Source: Ancistrus triradiatus (Eukaryota; Chordata; Actinopteri; Siluriformes; Loricariidae). From it: 64,000 nucleotides of DNA. Both the position numbers and the translations under genes were made by a program. This document shows positions 24,331-35,953 of this stretch, piece by piece (the stretch's first letter is position 1; each line of letters starts with the position of its first letter). The notes beneath the pieces are model-generated. The model did no database searches. It worked only from the letters and a program-made list of their open reading frames with translations, and was not told the origin of the DNA. The DNA lies in the NCBI GenBank assembly GCA_025084515.1, contig JAJAGP010000561.1:1-64000 (forward strand), given 5' to 3'.

Positions 24331-24597
24331 TTCTACAGTTCCTCTGTTGGTTCTTCAGTTGAAACTATTCAGCCAAAGTTTGTTTGGATCTGAGAATTAA
24401 TTTCTGCATCCATCGTAATCGCTGCAGTGTCTGTCTGCTCTAAAAATGTTTCGATTATTATTCAGTTGTTTGGACAGATGCTCTCAGTACCTTCAGTTAT
24501 TTGGACATTGCTCCTGTGAGGAACATGACTTCCATAATTATCTCCAAGACTTGGTAGTTTCCTGATTTGCTTGGATTTGCCCATAGTACAGTGAACC

Positions 24598-25019
24598 TTT
24601 GCTTTCAGAGTCGGACGTGGCCCTTCTGCAGTAATAACTGAATATAAATGTTCGGTAAATGTTGATCAGACTTGCACTTCAGTAAGCAGTTCTGGCCCAG
24701 ATGGACCAGCAAGCCCAAACCATGATACTACCACTACTGTGTTTCACAGATTGGATAAGTTGGAAAGCAGTGTTTTCATGAACATTAACATGTGAACATT
24801 AACATTAGAGAATGTGAGAGAGGCTCTTGGTACTTTAGAAGTTACCTAGTGTTCCACTGTGACCTTGTGGACAAATGTCTTGGGCTGTTATAATCTTTTT
24901 CAGTTGACCACTCTTGAGAATGTCAATATCGGTCTTCAATTTCCTCCATTTGTATACAATCTGTCTGACTGTGGATTGGTGGAGTCTAAGGTCTTGTGTG
25001 GTTTTGTAACCTTTTCCAT
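24598..25019 (-). mobile_element. Tc1-like transposon, family 1, reverse fragment
   Basis: A mosaic of reverse-strand family-1 pieces. It has a terminal-like CAGTGAACCTTTGCTTTCAG, then a GGACCAGCAAGCCCAAACCA-type catalytic fragment, then the HTH segment HQSTVRQIVYKWRKLK on the - strand near 24960. Large internal deletions and an ACATTAACAT duplication are present. It abuts head-to-head on the forward copy starting at 25020. Confidence 0.75.
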
Positions 25020-27420
25020 CTAATATTTTCACACAAATTCCAGAAGTAGATAAGACGTAGATGAGGGAAACCCAATTAAACAAATCAGTCACCAATATTA
25101 TATGTTGTAATGTATGCATTTATTTAAGAAAATGATCCAATATTGCATAAACTGTATGTGGTTAGCAAAAGTATGTGACTCTAGGATTAGCAGTTAATTT
25201 GAGGGTGAAATTAAAGTCAGGTGATTCCAATCAATGGGATGCCATCCAGGTGTGAGTGAGCACTTTGTTCTAATTAGACAACAGGAATCTACCTTGGGGA
25301 ATCTATCTGCTTTCAGTATTCAGAATGTGTTTGTGGACCAAAACAAGAATAGTTGATGCTCATCAGGCTGAATAAGGTTACAAAACCATCTCTAAAGAGT
25401 TTTGACAGATTTTGTACAAAGGGAGAAAATTCATTCTTACCCCCTGACCAGGAATGCCCAGTAATTCAGGCGCTGTCTCTCATTGGCCGCCATCAAAGAA
25501 CATTGCTGCCCATATGAAGTTGGCTAAAGATCACCTGAACAAGCCAGAAGTCTTTTGGAAAACTACTTGTGGATATGTGAGACCAAAATAGAACTTATTG
25601 GTTTACATGAGAAGAGTTATGTATGGTGGAAGAAAAACATGCATTCTAGCATTAAAGCCCTAATCCATCTGTGAAACATGGTGGTGGTAGTATCATGGTT
25701 TGGGCCTGTTCTGCTGCATCTGGGCCAGGATGGATTTCCACCATTGATGGAACAACGAATTCTGAATTATATAAGATAATTCTAAGGAAAAATGTCAGGA
25801 CATGAACCGAATCTCAAGAGAAAGTGTGTCATGCAGCATGGCAATGACCCTAAGTGCACATTCTAGCAAAGAATGATTACAGAATATTACAATTAATGTT
25901 TCAAAACAGCCAAGCCAAAGTTCTGACCTTAACCTAGTAAAGATGTTGTGGAAAAACCTGAATGGAGCAGTTCTTGTGAGAAATCCCACCAACACCCAGA
26001 GTTGAACCTGTTCTTTGTAGAGGAATGGGATGAAATTCCTCCAAGCCGAAGTGTAGCAGGAAATACACTCACTGACCAAAAAATAAAGCACCCAGATAGA
26101 ATGTCGGATTGCTGCAAACACAGTATGCTATTACATTGTAGGCAAATATGTAAATGATTACAGGGGTGGTTTGATTGGACAGTGGGTTTTTCTACAAGTG
26201 GGCATAAAAGTCCTTCCCATGCTGCCCTATAAAAAGGCTCTCAGGGGCTAGTTTTGGGTAGTGTACCTCTTGGTGAGAGATCATTGATTGCTAGACATGC
26301 CTCTATGATGCACTTGAACATTTTGCCCAGTTGACAGACTTTGAGATGGGGCATATCATTAGACTGAGAGAAGCAGGATGGTTGTTTTGACGAATTGCCC
26401 ACCATCTAGACCGTTCTGACCTAGGTGTTAGGAGGTGTTGGGAGCAGTGGTTCTTTGAGGGCATGTACACATGGTGAACAGGCTCCGGATGGCCCAGATA
26501 GACCACCAGTAGAGAGGATCGTGTGATCAGCCAACAAGCATGAACAGCTTTGTTGTCCACCATCTAAACACAGATGGCACCTTCACTAAACACCCGTCTC
26601 TGCTCGGACTATTTCCAGGCACTTAGCAAAAGGAAATTGGTTGTCACAGCACCCATTACATGCCCTGCCATTGACAGCCAGCCACCGTCACCTTCGTTTG
26701 CAGTGGTGTCATGAATGAGAAACCTGAACTGCTATGGCATGGTACCTTATCATCTTCAGTGAGGAATTCTGTTTAGGATCCGAAGATAGTCGGGTTGGAG
26801 TATGGCGGCCTCGTGGGGAGCGCTTCTATTCTGTGAGTGTGACACACTGCCCCAACTGCTGGTGTGATTGTTGAGGATCTACAGACCCTGCTGCAACATC
26901 TGTGAGCAAATGTGCCACAGGATACCATACAGAGCCTGTTTGCCTCCAATGCCCAACTGTATCTCATCATGTATCCTAGCTAGAGGCAGCCTAACAGGGT
27001 ACTACAGCCTCCTTTCAATGGTACAGCTTTCCCCAAATAAACTTATCTTTTTGCACTAATATTGTAATCACTAAGATATATCATTTATACATATAAAGTT
27101 TCATTCGATTCCAACAGCTCCTTTTGGAATTTTTTTTTTTTTTTGTCAATGACTGTATTTAGATGCAGTTATTGCTGCACTAGTGTTACACAGTAGATAC
27201 TGATGGAAAGGTTTAACATACTTTTGCCACACAAATATGGATTATGGAATAAATTCTCTCAATAAATAGATGATCACATGTAATGTTTTGCTCATTTTGT
27301 TTCCTTGGGTTCTTTACATCTACTTTCATAACTTGTGGGAATATCAGATGGTATTTTATGTCAGATGTATGCAGAAATATATACAATTCCAAAGGGTTCA
27401 CAGGCTTTCAAGTGCCACTG
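25020..27420 (+). mobile_element. Tc1-like transposon, family 1, forward copy split by family-7 insertion
   Basis: Family-1 sequence runs 25020-26065 and resumes at 27156-27420, ending with GTGCCACTG and a TA. The two parts are consecutive in the family, so 26066-27155 is a later insertion. The left terminus is missing. The transposase is full of stops and deletions; GSIMVWACSAASG-like and QHGNDPKCTF-like remnants can still be read. This is one of the more diverged family-1 copies. Confidence 0.85.
26066..27155 (+). mobile_element. Tc1-like transposon, family 7, nested in family 1
   Basis: The ends are CACTCACTGACCAAAAAA and TTTTTTGTCAATGACTG, imperfect inverted repeats flanked by TA at 26064-26065 and 27156-27157. 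The interior holds decayed transposase with phrases such as TTTGAGATGGGGCATATCAT and GGTTGGAGTATGGCGGCCTC. It matches the reverse copy at 57805-59021. No open frame spans the catalytic core. Confidence 0.85.
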
Positions 27421-27422
27421 TA

Positions 27423-27715
27423 TCAACACCATCCAGAAAAGCTGGTGGCTCAAACTCGTCTGAGATGGACTGACACAAAGTGGAAAATGGTTAGTCTGAA
27501 AAATCACCTTGCAAACTATTTTTGGAAACAATGCATGTTAGGAATAAAAGGCAACAGGATTTTCCCATTTGTTACCAATACATACTGTACTAGCCGGTGT
27601 CTGCCACGGCCTAAGGGTGTATGGGTGCCATTGGCATGGATAAACTGATCACCTGTGAAGACATCTTTAAAGCAGAAGGGTAGGGAAGCATTGAGCAAGA
27701 ACATATAGTGGAGAA
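27423..27715 (+). mobile_element. Tc1-like transposon, family 4, internal fragment
   Basis: It begins CAACACCATCCAGAAAAGC and contains CTGAGATGGACTGACACAAA and GGTGCCATTGGCATGGATAA, the transposase interior of the family seen in reverse at 14144. No termini are present. Confidence 0.65.
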
Positions 27716-28949
27716 CTCTTTCAGGGAGATCTGTGGTTATTTTAGTGAAGTAATATCAGCCTTCCTGTGATTCAGACTTGTTTCCCATTAAAAACATGGC
27801 ATATTAAGAAGCACAAATACAACAACTGAAACCCCAGACTGTTAAGCAGCTGAAGTCTTATCAACCAAAAAAGAGAAGAAATGACACTTTAAATCTTACA
27901 TCAGTTACATTACATTCTGTCAGTAGTTAGAGAATGTGGGTAGTAAGTGATGTAATACAGTGGCAAATACACTCTTGTACCAACTTTTTTGCAAAAGTTT
28001 TTTTTTTTTGCATATTCAGAATTAACCTAGTAGTTTACTAAATAAGTAATTAACTTAAAAAAGTTAAAGTAAAACTTTAAATATCTTTTCTGTCTACTTT
28101 AAATATAACTTTTCAATTTAAAAGTATATTAATTAAAATAAAATTTACAAATCATTGTTTTATCTTTGTTTAACTTATTTTTGTAAGGTTTGTATTGTTT
28201 TAAAACTTGGCTGACTTTGAGGCACTAATTTAAGTCAGATACAGATAACTCCAGCTCTTAATATATTCTGTGACTCCGAGTCTCTCTGGGTGTTGTGCTG
28301 CTCAAAGTATTCAACAAATAATGAACATTATTAATTATAAGGGATGTTTACAAACTTTAGTCCATATACTGTAGCATTCACCTGGCATTTAGTACTACAG
28401 ATACTTGTGCCAAACTGGCAGATGGTAAAGCATCGATCCAGAAAATTCCAAAGACGAATGGCATCCTTCACACTACCCCAGACAGTGCTTGCTTTTCTGC
28501 ATGGCAATCCTAGGTTTCTGTATGGCTGCTTGGCCATGAAAATCCAGTTGATGAATCACCTAAGACATGATTCTTGTTCTAACATCACATCCAGAGGCAT
28601 AGTCTGATTGTTCTCTGCAAGCTTGTGTGGTCAGCCACTTTGAGACTAAGCTGTTGATGCCTCTAGACATTCTACTTTACAAAAACAAGACTTACTGTCG
28701 ACTGAGGTAGCTCCAGCAGGCACGGATTTTGATAAACTGACAACGTGGTGGTTGAAATAGCTGAAGTCAGTGATTAAACATGGTATTGATGTAATTTCGT
28801 CTGTGTAGTATTTCAGAAATGTATCAGAAATCCAGTTAATTACTGTTTATCTTTGGATTACTGAAATTTGGCTGCCTGTCTCACCAGGCTGTGACAACGC
28901 CTCACAGTTAAGTGTGGAGCAGAGAGGGAGTGCTGTCTGTGGTCCTGAA
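27716..28949. other. Non-coding stretch, nothing recognised
   Basis: Very AT-rich between about 27990 and 28200. No gene, SINE or Tc1 sequence was recognised. Confidence 0.4.
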
Positions 28950-29388
28950 AGAATTTGAGCTTCTCACTCTGCTACCCAAGACTGCATACGTCTTTCTATG
29001 GTACCTACCAAGACACTGCCACCCCCCACCCCTAGATATGCTCAACATGTCCTCCCAATAGGCTGATGTAAAAAATATAAATAAACATATTCCACTAGCT
29101 TTGTTCCCATCAGTTGTTCATGAGACGCTTATTGCTGAAACACCATACCACGTCTTTATATCAGCTCTAACTTACATGAAAAGGTAACATCAGTATGTCA
29201 TTTTTCACTGGAGTTGTCAATGTGGAAATAAATAATATTTTGCTTGAAAGTGTCATTAAAATCCCACATAAAGTCTCATTAAAGTGTCAGTCATTGTAGC
29301 CATGCATGTGTAACAGTGGCAGTGTCTTGGTAGGTACCATAGAAAGACGTATGCAGTCTTGGGTAGCAGAGTGAGAAGCTCAAATTCT
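28950..29388. repeat. Perfect 73-bp inverted repeat with 293-bp spacer
   Basis: Bases 28950-29022 and 29316-29388 are exact reverse complements by eye, starting with AGAATTTGAGCTTCTCACTC on the left arm. Mismatches begin immediately on both sides. The spacer shows no coding sequence. No convincing target-site duplication flanks it. It could be a young MITE/foldback element or a local inverted duplication. Confidence 0.9.
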
Positions 29389-30508
29389 AGTAGAATTCTG
29401 GTAGAAGCTCTCATTTATTGCATTTTCATATATGTATCCTGTATAGCTATACTCGCTTATGATAAATAGCATCATTAATGTTTGCTTAGAAGTAGTTTTA
29501 TTTTTTACTACAATCAGCTTTCATTCACAGAGGGTCATTAAGAGCTGGAGGAAGGTGGCAGTGATAGTTGCCGGGTTTTTTGGACTGCCTCAGAAAAAAA
29601 GAAAAATAAGTTGAGAGCAGTAGGAAAATGAGTACTGGTCAGATGATAGAAGTATACTTTATAGTTGTACAAGAGATGAGTCACTGTTTCATGCTATAAT
29701 TATAGCCAGTCAGATCAGAAACGGGCAGTGGTCAATCACTTGCACTCTGGTCCAGTTAGAGTAAAAAGAGAGAGAATGCGGATGCTGAGAGGGCAAGGAA
29801 ATTAGGTGACATGGAGGTTTGTGAGAAACTGAGTAAATATTGATGGTTAAGACCAAATAATGCCAGGACAGACTCAAAAACAGCAAAACAACAATTTCCT
29901 AAATCTTGGTCACTGGACTGATCTTCATAATAACAATGCATAGTGTTCTGTTCAATTCATGGCTATGTCCTTTGTTCCTCTATGGCTTTTTTCTGTATCT
30001 GTGATTGCTGTCGAACACTTAATGGCATGGTTTTAAAGTGAATTTCTTGAAGTGAAATTGAGATCTTGCCTTCCTGGAAAATAATTGCTTGGAAAGAGAC
30101 ATGGACAGGAAGCTCCAACAACAAAGAGTGAGAGCAAACCATCAGAATGGTGAAAATTTGTATGTCAAAAGAAAAGGAAAGAAAGGGAGCGAGCGAGAGA
30201 GGAGGTGCTGAAAAAGAAAAAGAGGGACTATCCCATCTCATTTGGCCTAAAGAAATTGTCACAGCCCTCTGCCAGGAAACTAGGATCAATGAAATGCTCC
30301 CCTGGTGCTTGGAAAGAGGTGAGTGCTGTCAAAAGACTTGTCTTTAGCATCTGCAAAGTCTGTTTGAGAACTTGGAGAGGCAGGGATGGCAATTTGAAAA
30401 GTGAGTGAAAGGCAGACGAGAGTAGTGATAACAAGACCCTCCTTATGGCCCCATGAAATTCAAATGAGAGAACATCAGAGGGCTGGGAAACCAATCAGAG
30501 CAGATTAG

Positions 30509-30509
<1 letters not shown>

Positions 30510-30549
<40 letters not shown>
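30510..30549. repeat. (GT)n microsatellite
   Basis: Uninterrupted GT units. Confidence 0.9.
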
Positions 30550-30551
<2 letters not shown>

Positions 30552-30756
30552 GTGTAACCTACCATGTCAGAAACAACAGGATTGTGCTTCCACAGTCAAG
30601 TGTTTTCGTTCTTAAAATAAGTTATGTGCTTCTTTTTTAAAAAACTGAAAGGGAAATGCCTTTTTTGTGGTTACTGGGGTTAGGTTTAGGATTGACTGTA
30701 GGAAAAGTACTTACAGGCACTGTAGGCTAGCTCCGTACACATCTTGTAAGATTAGT

Positions 30757-30828
30757 ATCAATTCTAAGTCGCTCTGGATAAGCGTGTCTGCCAAACTTTA
30801 TGACTAAATGCAAACGTAATGTAAATGT
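30757..30828 (+). mobile_element. SINE 3' tail fragment
   Basis: TAAGTCGCTCTGGATAAGCG followed by GTCTGCCAAA and AATGTAAATG matches the tail of the SINE at 13447. Confidence 0.7.
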
Positions 30829-31300
30829 GAAAGGCTACAGTTTGTGTATGTTATTTTCATTTGTTATTACGTACAGAGAGTGCTCATGTGGAGCAGCAGT
30901 CTAATACACTAGCCCAGCACCACAGGGATCTGGGTTTGGGTATCACCTACAGACACTATTGACTGAGTCTGAGGGAGGTGAGGATAGTGTGGGGATCATC
31001 CCCCAGAAATGCAACAGCTTCTAGTCATTATGAACTACTATTTTGAGTTGTCAAACCAATAATATTGTGTAAATCATTAATAATTTGGTTAATTTGTACT
31101 TTCCTCTAAAGAGTCCTTCTTCCTGTTATTTGCTCACATGGACAGAAACATAGAATCATAGCTTCTTCCAGAAGCTGGATAAATAACTATGATCTTCTTA
31201 GCCCTATGATTCAGTCCTCTTCCCCACCTACTCAAAAAAAAAATCTCCAAGGCTGCTGATCACCTCAAGTTTGATTTACTCAACTGTTTCTCCTTCAATG

Positions 31301-31640
31301 GGGCGGCACGGTGGTGCAGTGGTTAGCACTGTTGCCTTACAGCTCCAAGATCCCCAGTTCAATTCTGACCTTGGGCTCCACCTGTGTGCATGTTTTCCTC
31401 GTGTTTGCATGGGTTTTCTCTTGGCACTCCAGTTTCCTCCCATATTCCAAAGACATGTGTGTTTGGTTGATTGGTGTTTCCAAAAGTGCGCTTAGTGTGT
31501 GTGTATGTGCCCTACAATGGATTGCCGCCCTGTCTGGGGTTGTTCCTACCTTGTGCCCTGTGTTGCCGGCTAGGCACCAGCTCTCCCGTGACCCTGTGGA
31601 TAGGATAAGTGGATAAGAAAATGAAGAATGAATGAATGAC
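31301..31640 (+). mobile_element. tRNA-like teleost SINE, near full length
   Basis: It begins GGGGCGGCACGGTGGTGCAG and TGGTTAGCACTGTTGCC, with an A-box-like start and a B-box-like CAGTTCAATTCTGAC. It continues through the GTTTGCATGGGTTTTCTC and CTCCCATATTCCAAAGAC phrases to GGATAAGTGGATAAGA and a terminal (AATG)n tail. This is the best-preserved of five copies here. Open frames across it are fortuitous. Confidence 0.8.
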
Positions 31641-32697
31641 TGCTCCCTCACTGACAATGCTTCATTATTCAATAACATATGTCCAGAGAACAATCTTCAC
31701 TTTTTTCTTACAGAGCAACATCCAGGTCACTTTTTCATTTCCATCTTGTCACCCAGGGGATATAAATATTTTGCTAAGTCAAAACCCCAGAGGGTGGTGG
31801 TCTGGCTGTTGTTTATAACAATGCAATTTATGTCAGCCTCTGTGAGCTTCTTTAACGAAACCATAAAATGTTTTGGTTTTTGGTTGTAAAAGTAGATGAT
31901 TCTATCTCATTAAAGTTTTCTTAATTTACCTTCCACCAAAGTTTTTCTCTGAGTTATATGAACTGCTTACTATTGTTGTGCAGGGGAACTTTCATCTGCT
32001 CATCAATTGAGTTTGACTCTGAGTCTGTGCTTAATTGTTTTAAAGTGATGCAACTTGTTGATTTTCCCACCCACTCTCAGTGATACATACTCTGCTGTAG
32101 AGACAAAAATGACCAGGCATCTCTGATCACAAGCTAATCGAAGCATCAGCTGAAATCCCCGACTCACTGCCCTGCACTAAATACTTTCCTTCCACAATAC
32201 AAAAGCTGTCTACCCTCTCATCTTCTTACAAGATATTCTCCTGTCCTCTCCATTCCTGTCCTCATGACATCCTGTTACTTCATCACTTTATTTCACATGA
32301 TCTCTGATTCATTCAACCAAGTGGCCCCGCTAAAGACTGGACAGGTTCCATCAGGTCGTTCCTCCCCCTGGTGTACCCCTGGGCTGCCATCTCTCAACAA
32401 TGTGGGAGAGAGGGTCCTTGAGCGACTATGCTAAAAAAAAAAAAAAAAAAACAGCCATCTACCTTTATCTGTTGGTTTACTCTGATCACTTTTTCACATT
32501 AATTTTATTAATGCTACTGAATCTAAACCTAAAATTATTTTCTATATGCTTATCAAACTTTCTCATGCTTCTAATTCTGTTTAACAATCTAATATTTTTC
32601 TGAGATTATTGAAATAAAAAATGATTATTGAAATTAAAAATATCTACCCCTGCTTCTACTGACTTTGTGATTGAACTTGCATATAAATTGAGCTTTA
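31641..32697. other. Non-coding stretch with a poly(A) tract
   Basis: No exon was recognised. Bases 32326-32431 read like the end of a short retroposed sequence (GTGGGAGAGAGGGTCCTTGA) followed by about 18 A at 32432-32450, but its source is not identified. Confidence 0.4.
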
Positions 32698-32718
32698 TTA
32701 TTGTTGTTGTTGTTGTTA

Positions 32719-32752
<34 letters not shown>

Positions 32753-32775
32753 GAGTAGTAGTAGTAGTAGTAGTA
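32698..32775. repeat. (TTG)n-(TTA)n-(TAG)n trinucleotide microsatellite
   Basis: Three consecutive trinucleotide arrays that differ by one base, suggesting point mutation followed by expansion of each variant. Confidence 0.9.
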
Positions 32776-32826
32776 ATATTGATAACATATGCATTAAAAT
32801 AAAGGTTAATGAGAAAAGTCTAAGGA

Positions 32827-32970
32827 CCGTGGTTGCTCAGTGGTTAAGGGTCAGACTTCATAATAACCAAACTAACTTGTCACCAGTGGGACCTTATACT
32901 GTGTTGTTAACCTGTCCAGTTCAAGTCACTCTGGATAAGGTTGACTGGTAAATGCTTTACAAATGACCAA
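32827..32970 (+). mobile_element. SINE, decayed copy of the 13447 family
   Basis: GGTTGCTCAGTGGTTAAGGG at the head and AAGTCACTCTGGATAAGG then GGTAAATGCTTTACAAATG at the tail. Length and order of blocks match the SINE at 13447, with many substitutions. Confidence 0.65.
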
Positions 32971-33026
32971 GCAGTCATTTCCTGTGGCTACAGCTCAGGT
33001 TTAGTTCATAAGACTCAGTTATGGGT

Positions 33027-33381
33027 AGTTCATATGAGGAATCCCACCAAGATCCCAGGGTTGAAGCTGTTCTGTACAGGGGAATGGGCTAATAATTTCT
33101 CCAAGCTGATGTGTAGGAACAACTAAGAGTTAGTGGAAACATTCAGTTCCAGTTTTTGCTGGGTTTCGCACCCAGATGCTGAAAGCAAAGTTTCACATAC
33201 TGCATTTTTTTCCACTCACAGTTTTTTCAGTAAATTAATGACCACAAATAATATTTTTGTCTTATTTGTTTCACTAGGTTCTCTTCATCTACCTGTAGGA
33301 CTTGTGAGATTATGTGTTGTGTAACATTTATGCAGAAACCTAGAAATTTACAACAGGTTCTCAAATTTTCAAGCACCATAT
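33027..33381 (+). mobile_element. Tc1-like transposon, family 1, 3'-end remnant
   Basis: It starts at the AGGAATCCCACCAAGATCCC part of the transposase C-terminus (LKLFCTGEWAN is readable) and runs through a diverged right inverted repeat ending TTTTCAAGCACCATA. Everything 5' of this is absent. Confidence 0.8.
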
Positions 33382-34380
33382 ATATATACACCAGCTTTTG
33401 CCATTGGTGTAAATAATATTTTATTCATCATATATAACGTATTATTATGGTTATCAAAAATAACTCCCCATATGTCGTATTCTGACCAATTGTTTGTATA
33501 TAGCATATCCCCTTTTGTTACTTAAAGTAGATACAACAAAATCTCTTTATGCTCAGCATAAATAAAGTGATGATGCATGAATAACTGATATAGTTCTCAA
33601 AACAGAACACAAAAAGAAGTTTCAAAGTACTGATATTATGGGCTTAATACATGAGCAACGTTATCATGCATCATGATGATTTATGCTTCGGTGCTGAACA
33701 AAAACAGGGGCCGAATACATCTGATACTCACAGTGAGACATTTCTGCCAGGCTTTCTGTAGGTTAATTGCAGAAGTGTACGAGTGGCATACTGAAGAAAC
33801 GATGCGGGAGTTTATCAGTGCAGTTTTGTACAGGCTATGCAGTTTGTAACGCTTTCTTGAAAAAGCGCTTTCTTATGTAATAATAACAAATATTTCTTAC
33901 ATCTGAACTAACCCATTAGAGCTTTTCTTTTCTCTAGATAAATATACTCTCTGCGTTTTATATCTGTAACGCATTTATAAATTAAATGTGCGCATGGTCC
34001 ATAATCTAAACCTCTACGTTACATGTAATCTGTAGACTGTTATGGTCTGACTCAAAGTCACATAGCTGTTGCAAATATTTCGAATCTTTGTCCATATGGT
34101 GACCAGCAAAATGTCCCTACAAGGTAAAAACTATGATCCTCACAGAGATGTAGGCCCATAGCTAAACTTTATAACCCCCCCACACACTATGGTTAAGTAT
34201 TTGAAATTGTGTATCTTTACGTGAACTCTGTTTGTAAGACCCATGTAACTGTCCCTTTACTCTTCTTTATTAGTCCTTTAATGCTACCTTGTAATCTGAG
34301 TTTAGTTCAAAACCTCCATTCATATCTAACCTGCGTGAAGTCTCAGTTGTTCTGGAGTTCGTTGCTTTATTGTTCCTCAC
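33382..34380. other. Non-coding stretch, nothing recognised
   Basis: AT-rich sequence 3' of ascl1a with no repeat family or exon recognised. Confidence 0.4.
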
Positions 34381-34383
34381 ACC

Positions 34384-34560
34384 TGCCTCCTTCAGGGCAC
34401 ACTCGGATGAGGGAAGTGCGCCGGGTGCCGGTCGCGCGCCACTGTAGAATGGCACGTGCTTTCAGTCGCGACGCTCCACTCGACCGGCGGCGTATAGTCC
34501 TTCAACACATGAACCGCGGCACGCGCCTGGAACACGCGGGGCAGCTTTCTACCTGTCACA
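34384..34560. promoter_or_regulatory. Short CpG-dense patch
   Basis: About 175 bases with many CpG in an otherwise AT-rich region (GGTGCCGGTCGCGCGCCACT; CGACCGGCGGCG). It lies roughly 1.4 kb past the inferred end of ascl1a. It could be a small CpG island, a distal regulatory element or a fragment of another gene's exon. The 146-codon frame over it has no recognisable domain. Confidence 0.35.
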
Positions 34561-34939
34561 ACAACGAGTGTTTACCTTTCACGAGTTATCCATTCAGGTT
34601 CACCCAAAAAGCTGGACGATTGAAACGTATTTTGTGGCCTTTTGTATGAGGATTCTGTTTCTAGATTGGGACCACATTCTTGAGTCCTGTTGACATGCTG
34701 AACTGTTATAGTATTAGCCTGTATGTAGCCTATCTAAAAAAGGTGAATGTAAAGCATAGCAAAAAGCTAAAGTTCTAAAGTCATTGCTCATTTTCACAGC
34801 GCTAAGCAGTGCATTTTATTGCCTGTTTATAAGTTAAAAATGAGGAGATCTAAAATGCACTGATAATGACTGAACAGACTGAATAACAAATAGGCTAACC
34901 TTGATTACCTCCTACAACGGCACATGTTACGCTCTGGGA

Positions 34940-35545
34940 TATATGTAGGTGAACAGGTGGCTCTCCGAGATATGTTGGGTGTTGTAGAAATGTTCAGAAC
35001 AATGTAAAGGCCTGAGTGACTTCAAGACTGGACAAATCATTCTAGCCAGAGGACCGGAGCATTTCCTAAACAACAAGGCTTGTGGGGTGCTCCCAGTCGG
35101 CAGTGGTGAATATGTACCGACAGTGGTCCGAGAAAGGACAACCACGAACTGGCAACAGGATACATAAGAGGCTAATGGATAGATACGATAATTGGATCCT
35201 ATCCCATGATCGGAATGGATATAAGAGATAATGTGGTACATGTCACAGAAATGTGATGGTTACGGGAGGAATCTGCCACAACACACACTGCAGCGCCCCC
35301 TGTTTGAGTATGGGGGATGCCTAGTCACAGACCCGTCAGAGTGCTCACCATACTACCATACTGCTAGCGTTGACAGCGCTTTTAAATGGGCATGTGAATA
35401 TCAGAACTGGACCTTGGAGCAATGAAAATAGGTTACGTGTGCACAGTCTATCTGGGGAAGTGCTGGAACCGTGATGCACTGTGGGCAGAGAACAAGTGGT
35501 GGAAGGAGTGTGATGCTCTGGGTTCTCCTAGGAATGCCCTGTGTT
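34940..35545 (+). mobile_element. Decayed DNA transposon remnant, family uncertain
   Basis: Phrases such as GTGGTCCGAGAAAGGACAAC, GATCCTATCCCATGATCGG and GTGGTGGAAGGAGTGTGATG are in the order seen in a common teleost DNA transposon. Large deletions leave no coding frame. Termini were not identified. Confidence 0.5.
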
Positions 35546-35953
35546 CGGGCATTCATTCATTCCCCTATTAACCGTTACGAAGAAGCGGTTTAAATGTTTT
35601 GGTTGATTCGTGTGTACACATCACTATAGGGAAGATGGTCATTGCCATGGCCTTTTTGTCATGGCAAATATTCTACTCGATGCCGAAAACTATGCAAAGA
35701 ATGATACTTGAACGTCTTACCCTTTAAACCAATATAAGCGCATATATCGGCTGCTGAAGTTTCCAGTCATTTTGTTACTTTTCTGAAAGACAAGACTATG
35801 TCCGCTTCTCTAACCAAGCAGCCAGCGTGACTAAATTACTACCCAAACAGATTACATTTTACCAGCAGGATTGTCCGACCTTTTCCAACCTCACGCTTGT
35901 CTTTTGGTTGAAATCCACAGAAACCACAAGAGTCGTTAGTATTTTATAAACAT

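Larger units (their letters stand above)
29389..31300. other. Non-coding stretch, mostly unique
   Basis: No exon was recognised. It includes a purine-rich patch at 30165-30230, a (GT)n tract at 30510-30549 and a SINE tail fragment at 30757-30828. Confidence 0.4.

Noticed and set aside
34209..34649. 146-codon frame over the CpG patch
   Set aside because: No recognisable domain; the openness follows from local CpG/GC composition.
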